Positions 1 through 6,098 of a stretch of DNA of 8,949 bases are shown piece by piece. This stretch comes from Oscillospiraceae bacterium (GTDB lineage: Bacteria; Bacillota; Clostridia; Oscillospirales; Ruminococcaceae), in the NCBI GenBank assembly GCA_900768675.1, contig CAAGDT010000021.1:1-8949 (forward strand), given 5' to 3'. The notes beneath the pieces were generated by a model that saw only the letters and a program-made list of their open reading frames with translations, was not told where the DNA came from and made no database searches. Each line of letters opens with the position of its first letter. Position 1 is the stretch's first letter. A program made the translations under genes and the position numbers.

Positions 1-81
1 GCTATCGTCGTCAAAGAAACTTGACGTACATACAGTACGCCTGCGTTTCTTTTCCTCGATATCGATACCGTCTTTTAGCAA
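1..81 (-). CDS. Possible truncated start of a minus-strand ORF, unknown product
   Basis: A TTG codon at 81-79 is preceded by AAGGA (92-88) at 6-nt spacing and opens 27 stop-free codons to the window edge. The predicted peptide is very polar: a lysine/arginine cluster (KKRRR, residues 11-15) followed by an acidic FFDDDS end. No family is recognised. Against it, the 13-52 hairpin would lie within the first 25 codons, no convincing promoter separates it from the terminator at 111-153, and 27 codons is too short to establish coding potential. Treat it as a candidate only. Confidence 0.22.
   Translation of the reverse strand, partial: MLKDGIDIEEKKRRRTVCTSSFFDDDS
13..52 (-). other. Two-part hairpin element near the left edge
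   Basis: The outer arms are AAAGAAAC (13-20) and GTTTCTTT (45-52), a perfect 8-bp stem. Inside it GACGTAC (23-29) faces GTACGCC (35-41) around a 5-nt loop. Read as minus-strand RNA the inner stem is 7 bp with one G-U wobble, whereas plus-strand RNA would carry an A-C mismatch, so minus-strand transcription is favoured. There is no U-run after it, so it is not a normal terminator. It could be a dispersed palindromic repeat, a structured leader, or a chance structure inside a coding sequence. Its identity is not recognised. Confidence 0.4.
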
Positions 82-110
82 ATCTTTTCCTTCGTTCAAA
101 CGGTTATTAG

Positions 111-153
111 TATAAAAACGCTCTCCGGAACAAACCAGTTCCGAAGAGCGTTT
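111..153 (-). terminator. Rho-independent terminator of the GGDEF-EAL gene
   Basis: The arms at 116-131 and 138-153 pair over 16 bp with a 6-nt loop. In minus-strand RNA the only non-Watson-Crick pair is a U-G wobble, and the hairpin is followed directly by UUUUUAUA. It starts 4 nt after the TAA at 160-158. In the plus direction the same hairpin has an A-C mismatch and only a CCTTTT tail, so minus-strand use is favoured. Confidence 0.88.
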
Positions 154-157
154 CCTT

Positions 158-2704
158 TTATCTCACCTTTACCGAAAGACTCTTTTCAACATCAATCGAC
201 AAAGCAGGAGCCGCAATAAATCCGCCCTGCATTAACTCTGCGCCCGAGCTTTCCGCCGCCTCAAGCTGCGCCTTATGCTCAATATTCTTTACGCACACCG
301 TAATACCACGATTTTCCGCAAGCGAAAGTGCAGTCTTAAGAATAACCGAGTCAAACTCTTCACCGGTATTTGTAACAAAGCTTGAGCTTATCTTAATCAT
401 ATCAAGATAGGAGTTTTTCAGCACGTTAAGGGTCAGGTATTCGCTGCCGAAGCTGTCAATACAGATATTCACCCCAAGCCTTTTCAGCTTTCCGAGAGTT
501 GAGGCTGTATCGCTGTATGCGATAACGTGAGCCGCCTCGGGAACTTCAACAATAAGCGCCTCCGGTTCAAGCCCGATTTCGCTCAGGGTCTGCTGGATTT
601 TTGCAGGAAGCGCTCCCGTCTGCATTTCGTGAGTCGTAAGGTTAACGCTTACCTTAATGTCCTTCCCTGTCGTTTCTCTTATATGCTTGCAGAACTCGCA
701 GGCTTTAGGAAGCACCCAGAAGTCAATTGAAGCGTCAAGCCCAACCTTTTCCATAAGCCGCATAAACATTTTCGGCGAAACCAAGCCCATACTTTCGCTT
801 TTCCAGCGAAGCAGGGTTTCATAGTGGTGAATTTCACCCTCACGGCTTATAACGGGCTGAAACATAACCTGAAAATTCCTCATACCGTCGGCGATACAGC
901 GGCGAAGCTCGCTTTCTATGCGGAACTTATCTCCGCTTGTATTACGAAACTCCCTGCCATAAAAAGCAAAGGTATTCTTTCCGTATTCGTTTGCACGGTA
1001 GAGAGAAAGGGTTGCCGCACGGTATAAATCCTCTCCCGAAGCGGTTGAATCGTTATAGGTTGCAATTCCTACCGCCGTTTCTGCATACTGCTCAACGCCG
1101 TCTATGTTAAAAGGCTTTGTAAATCTGGATATTATCCTGTGTGTGATAAGCTGTGCATTTTCTGCGGAACAGTCGGGAATTATCAGCATCATAATGCTGC
1201 CCGAATAGCGGTAAACGCCCTTTCCGCCGATTTCAGGAGATGACAGGAACTGTGTTGCAAGCTTTAAAAGCCTGTCGGTGTAGTTCTGACCGAAAACCTC
1301 GTTTAAAAATCTTGTGTTTAGAATCTGGACTGCCATAGCTACGCCGCTTTGTTTGCTTTCAAGAGCCTTTGCAACGTCAAGGTCAAGCCTTGTGCGGTTC
1401 TTTATTCCAAGCATAGAGTCGTAATACGCCATTTCATAAAGCTGGCGGTTCTTCTCCTCGATTCGCCTTTCGGTTCTGCACCTGAATATAATATTTGAAA
1501 GCACCTGTGAAACGCTTCTTATAATCTTACGGTCATTGTAGCTCCAGCGCCGGGTTTCGGAGCACATACCGTAGAAAATTATTCCGCTTCCGCCGCTGTT
1601 GTCTATTACCTTTGAAACCGCAAAGGCGCTTGCGCCCTGTATGCTGTTTTCATCGTCCTCACAGGAAAAATAATGCTCCATATTTCCGAAATCCGAGAGT
1701 ATTCTTAAGGAGTTATCCGTAACATACTGAGCGGCATTACAGCAGTCTGCTTCAGGATTCTCCCAAAGGCAGGCTTCCAAGGAGACGCCTGTTTTCTTGT
1801 CGATATTAAGCCCGAGAATAATATCTATTTTCAGATACCTTCCTGCCATATCCAGCACCCGCTTTAGTGCGTTCTCTGCCTTTGCCTCCTCCATTATAAC
1901 AGACTGCATACTGTTGAGAAGCATCTGCTCCTCAACGTTAGCGCCAAGCTGCTTATTTATAGCACGGGAGTTTTCGGCTTCGTTATAAAGGGCAATAAAG
2001 GAATGGGCAATTCTCGAAAGATTCTCGGCAAGGCTCTTAAGATAAGCCGCCGCCCGCTCCAGCTGTTCTCTGTTATCGGAGTAAATCCGCCACCTTCCGC
2101 CTGTCTTGAAATTGAACTTTATTTCCTCCGCCGCCGAAAAGGCGTATTCTTTTGGTGCAGCAGTCTGTTCCCCGTTCATATCGCAGATAACGTGACCTTT
2201 TTCATCGAAAATAACAGAGTACATACCCTTTTCCTTGAGAAAGGGCTTCTGAATTTTAATCAGATATTCCCTGCCGCATATTTCCTCAAGGGAAGCGGTA
2301 TTGTTATTGAGCACGGAAATCTTGGTACTCTGCCGGTGCTCAAATTCGCTTATAACATTATCGTCGGGCATACAGTCCAGATATTCGTAAACGTCCAGCA
2401 GAACTCCGTCAAGCCCGTCTCCGCCGCTTTTTCGGCAGCTAAGATACGCCCAGTGCAGCTCGTTTTCAAAGCGCATGCGGAAATGGGCGTACATTCTTGT
2501 GCGGGCACTTGCGGCAAAGTCGTTAAGGGAGTCCATAAGCAGAGGAAAATCGTCGATATAAACAAAATCCGAAAAAGGAACCTGCTTTTCGGCAATCTCT
2601 TCCCCGTCGTAAACTCCTGTAACGGAAAGGGTAACGCTGCCGATTATGCCTATATGTACGTCTATGCAGTTGTATTTCTTAAGTAAAGCAGAGAGATTGT
2701 TCAT
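158..2704 (-). CDS. GGDEF-EAL domain protein with degenerate active sites
   Basis: Multidomain c-di-GMP-type signalling protein, 848 residues from the ATG at 2704. Order: an unrecognised N-terminal region (about 1-230); a helical stretch and GAF-like region (about 235-410); a short coiled segment (about 411-425); a GGDEF fold (about 430-585), opening with YYDSMLGIKNR; and an EAL fold (about 600-840). The GGDEF signature is replaced by SGSIM (501-505), so cyclase activity is not expected. In the EAL domain E629 (ETL), N688, E720, D750, K771, E809 and Q826 are kept. The second Asp of the DD pair is Ser751, and the first Glu of EGVE is Lys806. Two catalytic positions are therefore lost and phosphodiesterase activity is doubtful; a c-di-GMP receptor or protein-interaction role is inferred. 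No transmembrane segment was noticed, so it is probably cytoplasmic. The TTG at 2731 would add nine residues but lacks a ribosome binding site. The ATG has AAAGG at 11 nt or GGA at 6 nt. It is monocistronic, divergent from the ligase fusion, and ends at a strong terminator. Confidence 0.88.
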   Translation of the reverse strand: MNNLSALLKKYNCIDVHIGIIGSVTLSVTGVYDGEEIAEKQVPFSDFVYIDDFPLLMDSLNDFAASARTRMYAHFRMRFENELHWAYLSCRKSGGDGLDGVLLDVYEYLDCMPDDNVISEFEHRQSTKISVLNNNTASLEEICGREYLIKIQKPFLKEKGMYSVIFDEKGHVICDMNGEQTAAPKEYAFSAAEEIKFNFKTGGRWRIYSDNREQLERAAAYLKSLAENLSRIAHSFIALYNEAENSRAINKQLGANVEEQMLLNSMQSVIMEEAKAENALKRVLDMAGRYLKIDIILGLNIDKKTGVSLEACLWENPEADCCNAAQYVTDNSLRILSDFGNMEHYFSCEDDENSIQGASAFAVSKVIDNSGGSGIIFYGMCSETRRWSYNDRKIIRSVSQVLSNIIFRCRTERRIEEKNRQLYEMAYYDSMLGIKNRTRLDLDVAKALESKQSGVAMAVQILNTRFLNEVFGQNYTDRLLKLATQFLSSPEIGGKGVYRYSGSIMMLIIPDCSAENAQLITHRIISRFTKPFNIDGVEQYAETAVGIATYNDSTASGEDLYRAATLSLYRANEYGKNTFAFYGREFRNTSGDKFRIESELRRCIADGMRNFQVMFQPVISREGEIHHYETLLRWKSESMGLVSPKMFMRLMEKVGLDASIDFWVLPKACEFCKHIRETTGKDIKVSVNLTTHEMQTGALPAKIQQTLSEIGLEPEALIVEVPEAAHVIAYSDTASTLGKLKRLGVNICIDSFGSEYLTLNVLKNSYLDMIKISSSFVTNTGEEFDSVILKTALSLAENRGITVCVKNIEHKAQLEAAESSGAELMQGGFIAAPALSIDVEKSLSVKVR

Positions 2705-2778
2705 TTTATATCCAGCCTTTGCAGCAAACAAGTCTGTAATACTGCGGAAAATAGTTTATTTAAAGGATTTGTAGAATA

Positions 2779-2794
2779 TGTGAATACTTTCACA
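2779..2794. promoter_or_regulatory. CRP/FNR-type palindrome TGTGA-N6-TCACA
   Basis: TGTGAATACTTTCACA matches the classical CRP half-sites exactly, with the canonical 6-nt centre, and its symmetry extends to six bases per arm. It lies roughly 26-41 nt downstream of the transcription start predicted from the minus-strand promoter, a position typical of repression or road-blocking. The nature of the regulator is inferred; many Clostridia encode CRP/FNR-family proteins that need not bind cAMP. Confidence 0.5.
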
Positions 2795-2825
2795 CAAATT
2801 TCATCACGCATATTGCTTCTATATA

Positions 2826-2854
2826 AATATAACACATTTTTTCAACAAAATCAA
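2826..2854 (-). promoter_or_regulatory. SigA-type promoter for the GGDEF-EAL gene
   Basis: On the minus strand TTGATT (2854-2849) and TATATT (2831-2826) are separated by 17 nt, with a TGT extended -10 immediately before TATATT. The predicted start is near 2819, giving a leader of about 115 nt before the ATG at 2704. Confidence 0.6.
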
Positions 2855-2962
2855 TACTGAATTGTAATTTTTAACATTAAAGCGACATAAATCAAGGCAA
2901 AAATATCCTGTTTTAGCCTTTAAAAGCGGTAAATCAGCACTTTCTTCCGGAACTGCAAAAAG

Positions 2963-2991
2963 TTGACAAAAAGCCCTGTTTATGCTACAAT
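2963..2991 (+). promoter_or_regulatory. Strong SigA-type promoter for the isomerase-ligase fusion gene
   Basis: A perfect TTGACA -35 (2963-2968), a 17-nt spacer and TACAAT (2986-2991) preceded by a TGC extended -10. The predicted start near 2998 gives a leader of about 59 nt containing the palindrome at 3017-3030 and AAAGGA at 3041-3046. Confidence 0.85.
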
Positions 2992-3016
2992 GTTAAGGCG
3001 CAAAACGCAAATACCC

Positions 3017-3030
3017 GCTGTAATTACAGC
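3017..3030. promoter_or_regulatory. Perfect 14-bp palindrome in the leader, candidate operator
   Basis: GCTGTAATTACAGC is fully self-complementary and sits about +20 to +33 from the predicted start, between promoter and ribosome binding site. This is a plausible repressor site. As RNA it could form only a 5-bp stem with a 4-nt loop, so a DNA operator is the likelier reading. The cognate regulator is unknown. Confidence 0.45.
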
Positions 3031-3056
3031 ATAGAAAAAGAAAGGAATTTTAGATT

Positions 3057-5579
3057 ATGAAAATCAGCTTTTCAACGCTTGCCTGTCCTGATTTTTCATG
3101 GGCAGACATCTACTCAATGGCAAAGGACTTCGGTTTCGACGGAATTGAAATCCGCGGACTGGGCGCAGACATTTTTTCGGTAAAGGCAAAGCCCTTTACA
3201 GAAGCTCAGCTACCTAACACCGTTGCAAAGCTAAAAAGCCTGAATCTTGAAATTCCCTGTCTATCCTCCGGCGCATGCCTTAAGTTTTCCGACAAGGCAG
3301 AGGATAACGAAAAGGAAATAATCGAATATATGGAGCTTGCTTCAAAGCTCGGCACCTCCTTTATCCGTATTCTTGCAGACCTTGAACCTGCGCCCGCAGG
3401 CGAGGTTGACGATAATTACATAATCTCCGAGCTTAAAAAGCTTTCCGAAAAGGCGGAGCAGTACAACGTAACCCTGCTTGTTGAAACAAACGGCGTTTAC
3501 TGCGATACAAAGCGCCTGAGAAATGTTCTGGACGCTGTCGGAAGCAGAAAGGTTGCTGCTCTCTGGGATATGCACCACCCCTACAGATTCGGCGGAGAGA
3601 AGCCCGAAGAGACTGTTGCTAACCTTGGCGAATATATCAAGTACGTTCACACCAAGGACAGCGTTATCAAGGACGGAAAAATCGAGTACAAGCTTATGGG
3701 CGAGGGCGATATGCCTATCAAGGAAATGCTTAATGCCCTTAAGAGCGTAAATTATAACGGCTATGTTTCCCTCGAATGGGTAAAGCGCTGGTCAAACAAC
3801 CTCTGCGACGCAGGCGTTGTTGTTCCCCAGTACGCAGGCTATATGGCGCCCTACAAAATCCGCCATAAGCACCCGCTTCAGGACAACAACAGAAAGACGG
3901 GTAAGTATGTATGGCCTAAGGAAAGACTTATCGACTACACCTTCCCGGACGTTTTGGACAGAATCTGTGAGGAATTCCCCAACCAGTACGCTTTCCGCTA
4001 CACAGAGCTTGACTACACAAGAACCTACCCCGAGTTCAGGGACGACGTTGACAACTTCGCAAGAGCACTTCTCGCTATGGGCGTCAAGAAGGGTGACCAC
4101 GTTGCAATCTGGGCAACAAACGTACCCGCCTGGTATATCACATTCTGGGCAACTACAAAAATCGGCGCAGTTCTCGTTACCGTAAATACTGCATACAAAA
4201 TCCACGAGGCAGAATATCTTTTAAAGCAGTCTGATACCCATACTCTCGTTATGATAGACAGCTACAAGGACAGCGATTACAAGGCTATTCTTCAGGAAAT
4301 CTGCCCCGAGCTTGAAACCTGTGAAAAGGGCGCTCTCGACTCAAAGCGCCTGCCCGTTCTCAAGAACGTTGTAACGGTAGGCTTTGAGATGAAGGGCTGC
4401 TACACATGGGAGGAAGCAAACAGCAAGGCTAAGGAAGTTCCTTACAGCGAGGTTGAAAAGGTAAGACGTACAATCAACAAGAACGATGTATGCAATATGC
4501 AGTACACCTCCGGTACAACAGGCTTCCCCAAGGGCGTTATGCTTACACACTACAACGTTGTAAACAACGGTAAGGCAATCGGCGACTGCATGGATCTTTC
4601 AACTGCTGACAGAATGATGATTCAGGTGCCTATGTTCCACTGCTTCGGTATGGTTCTCGCTATGACTGCCTCAATGACTCACGGCACAACAATGTCGCCA
4701 ATCCCCGCATTCTCCCCCAGAAAGGGACTTAAGTGCATTAACCAGGAGAAGATTACCTGCTTCCACGGCGTTCCCACAATGTTTATTGCTATGCTTGGTC
4801 ACGAGGACTTTGAAAAGACCGATTTCTCACACATGAGAACAGGAATTATGGCGGGCTCTCCCTGCCCCATAAAGACTATGCAGGACGTTATCGAGAAAAT
4901 GCACATGGATGAAATCTGCATTACCTACGGTCAGACCGAGGCTTCCCCCGCTACAACAATGAGCAAGACAACGGACAGCATTGAAACCCGTGTTAATACA
5001 GTAGGCGGACCTATTTTCGGCGTTGAGTGCAAGATTGTTGACCCCGAAACCAACGAGGATTTACCCGACAACGTTGACGGCGAATTTGTTGCAAGAGGAT
5101 ACAACATCATGAAGGGCTACTACAAAATGCCCGAGGCTACCGCAGCAGCTATCGACGAGCAGGGCTGGCTCCACACAGGCGACCTTGCAAGACGCCTGCC
5201 CGACGGCAACTACAAGATTACCGGTCGTATCAAGGATATGATTATCCGCGGCGGCGAGAATATCTACCCCAAGGAGATTGAGGACTTCCTCTATACCCAC
5301 CCGAAAGTAAAGGACGTTCAGGTTATCGGCGTTCCCGACAAGGATTACGGCGAAGAAATTATGGCATGCGTAATTCTCAACAACGGCGAAACCTCCAGCG
5401 AAGAGGAAATCAAGAAGTATGTAATGGACCACATGGCAAAGCACAAGGTTCCCCGCTATGTTGATTTCGTCACCGAATTTCCTATGAATGCAGCAGGAAA
5501 AATCCTCAAGTACAAGATGCGTGAGGCGGCTGTTGAAAAGCTTGGTCTCCAGAACGCAAGCAAGATTGTAACTGCATAA
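3057..5579 (+). CDS. Fusion: sugar-phosphate isomerase/epimerase TIM barrel + acyl-CoA synthetase
   Basis: An 840-residue single frame. Residues about 1-265 form a xylose-isomerase-like (AP endonuclease 2 superfamily) TIM barrel that begins MKISFSTLACPDF. Its expected metal ligands are E143, D171, H198 and E240. Residues about 280-840 are a full-length FadD/ACSF2-like AMP-forming ligase. It carries the P-loop YTSGTTGFPKG (483-493), YGQTEA (624-629), HTGD (706-709), GRIKD (723-727), the C-terminal hinge region with RGGENIYPKEIE (731-742), and the catalytic lysine K815 in NAAGK. The ligase would activate a carboxylic acid, probably a medium-chain or branched fatty acid, with ATP and CoA; the barrel's substrate cannot be told. 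No membrane segment is seen. The ATG has AAAGGA 10 nt upstream and a strong promoter. No stop, frameshift or internal ribosome binding site near the junction (for example at Met263) was found, so a true fusion is favoured over two genes. All core motifs of both halves look intact. The family calls are secure; the combined function is unknown. Confidence 0.93.
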   Translation: MKISFSTLACPDFSWADIYSMAKDFGFDGIEIRGLGADIFSVKAKPFTEAQLPNTVAKLKSLNLEIPCLSSGACLKFSDKAEDNEKEIIEYMELASKLGTSFIRILADLEPAPAGEVDDNYIISELKKLSEKAEQYNVTLLVETNGVYCDTKRLRNVLDAVGSRKVAALWDMHHPYRFGGEKPEETVANLGEYIKYVHTKDSVIKDGKIEYKLMGEGDMPIKEMLNALKSVNYNGYVSLEWVKRWSNNLCDAGVVVPQYAGYMAPYKIRHKHPLQDNNRKTGKYVWPKERLIDYTFPDVLDRICEEFPNQYAFRYTELDYTRTYPEFRDDVDNFARALLAMGVKKGDHVAIWATNVPAWYITFWATTKIGAVLVTVNTAYKIHEAEYLLKQSDTHTLVMIDSYKDSDYKAILQEICPELETCEKGALDSKRLPVLKNVVTVGFEMKGCYTWEEANSKAKEVPYSEVEKVRRTINKNDVCNMQYTSGTTGFPKGVMLTHYNVVNNGKAIGDCMDLSTADRMMIQVPMFHCFGMVLAMTASMTHGTTMSPIPAFSPRKGLKCINQEKITCFHGVPTMFIAMLGHEDFEKTDFSHMRTGIMAGSPCPIKTMQDVIEKMHMDEICITYGQTEASPATTMSKTTDSIETRVNTVGGPIFGVECKIVDPETNEDLPDNVDGEFVARGYNIMKGYYKMPEATAAAIDEQGWLHTGDLARRLPDGNYKITGRIKDMIIRGGENIYPKEIEDFLYTHPKVKDVQVIGVPDKDYGEEIMACVILNNGETSSEEEIKKYVMDHMAKHKVPRYVDFVTEFPMNAAGKILKYKMREAAVEKLGLQNASKIVTA

Positions 5580-5592
5580 TCAGCAATAAGCA

Positions 5593-5630
5593 AACCCGAG
5601 AAGATTTCGGTCTTCTCGGGTTATTTTTGT
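5593..5630 (+). terminator. Rho-independent terminator of the fusion gene
   Basis: Perfect 12-bp arms (5593-5604 and 5611-5622) around the loop TTTCGG are followed by ATTTTTGT. It begins 13 nt after the TAA. In the minus direction the hairpin has only an interrupted T tail (TGCTTATTG), so it may be a weak terminator for the convergent operon that ends at 5644. Confidence 0.9.
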
Positions 5631-5643
5631 ATTTTGGCAGTAG

Positions 5644-6075
5644 TTATTTCTTCAAGCACTCAACATATTGCGCCACTAAAAAATAATTTTTCAAATCCTG
5701 CTCGTCCAATCCTCTGAACGTAAATAGGTCGTCGTATATCTTCTCCATTTCTGATATGTCTTCACTTTCGACGTAAATAAACCCTGTTATTAGGTCAATT
5801 CCTACAATAACCTTTCCATCAATGGCTTTGTAACAAGCAATATCGGGAAGCTTTCCCTGCGGCAGCTTGTCCTTGTTATACTGATTTTGCAGTATGTTTT
5901 CTCTGACAATTTCTCTTAATTCCTCCGAGTCAAAGCAATCGGGCTTATACTTATTTCTGAAATAGCTGTCAACTTCGCTGCCCGACTTACGATTTGGCTT
6001 AAGCTGCTCTCTGTTATCTTCGTATACTCGCTTCCAGTTATTTATCATATCGGGGGTTGGCTCAGATGTCAGCAT
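5644..6075 (-). CDS. Hypothetical 143-residue protein, last gene of the operon
   Basis: Not recognised. It is a highly charged, probably soluble protein without signal peptide or membrane segment. The N-terminal half (about 1-65) appears helical and rich in Lys, Glu, Asp and Asn. A central hydrophobic stretch (PDIACYKA, KVIVGIDLITGFIYVES, about 78-104) looks like beta strands. The C-terminal 35 residues look helical (MEKIYDDLF, LKNYFLVAQYVECLKK). The start ATG has GGAG at 7-nt spacing. It lies 23 nt after the mreB-family stop and no clear terminator intervenes, so co-transcription is likely. An accessory or immunity-like small protein is conceivable, but nothing in the sequence shows this. 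Confidence 0.75.
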   Translation of the reverse strand: MLTSEPTPDMINNWKRVYEDNREQLKPNRKSGSEVDSYFRNKYKPDCFDSEELREIVRENILQNQYNKDKLPQGKLPDIACYKAIDGKVIVGIDLITGFIYVESEDISEMEKIYDDLFTFRGLDEQDLKNYFLVAQYVECLKK

Positions 6076-6098
6076 ATCAATTCTCCATACAAAGCACC

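Larger units (their letters stand above)
2705..3056. other. Divergent regulatory intergenic region
   Basis: This AT-rich spacer separates two divergent genes. It contains a minus-strand promoter (2826-2854), a CRP-type palindrome (2779-2794), a plus-strand promoter (2963-2991) and a leader palindrome (3017-3030). It also holds an imperfect 27-bp inverted repeat at 2894-2920: AAGGC/GCCTT and AAAA/TTTT arms with one A-A mismatch and a 7-nt centre. That repeat has no U-tail and lies between the two promoters, so it may be another protein-binding site. No small ORF with a good ribosome binding site and no recognisable structured RNA was seen. Confidence 0.7.

Noticed and set aside
1..24. End of a plus-strand protein (stop TGA at 22-24)
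   Set aside because: Only seven codons are visible, which is not enough to support a coding claim.
2003..2686. 227-codon plus-strand ORF inside the GGDEF-EAL gene
   Set aside because: It is fully antisense to a well-supported domain protein, has no ribosome binding site noticed, and its translation resembles no family.
2705..2731. TTG start at 2731 for the GGDEF-EAL protein
   Set aside because: No ribosome binding site upstream. The ATG at 2704 begins a cleaner N-terminus and has AAAGG and GGA upstream.
3780..3910. Possibility that the barrel and ligase are separate genes
   Set aside because: The frame is continuous, no stop is present, and no ribosome binding site precedes a plausible internal start such as Met263.
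3792..4205. Minus-strand ORF of 137 codons within the fusion gene
   Set aside because: Antisense shadow with a Cys/Val-rich nonsense composition; the sense frame is clearly coding here.
5593..5630. Fully bidirectional terminator between the convergent units
   Set aside because: The minus-strand side lacks a clean T-run after the hairpin; at best it terminates weakly in that direction.
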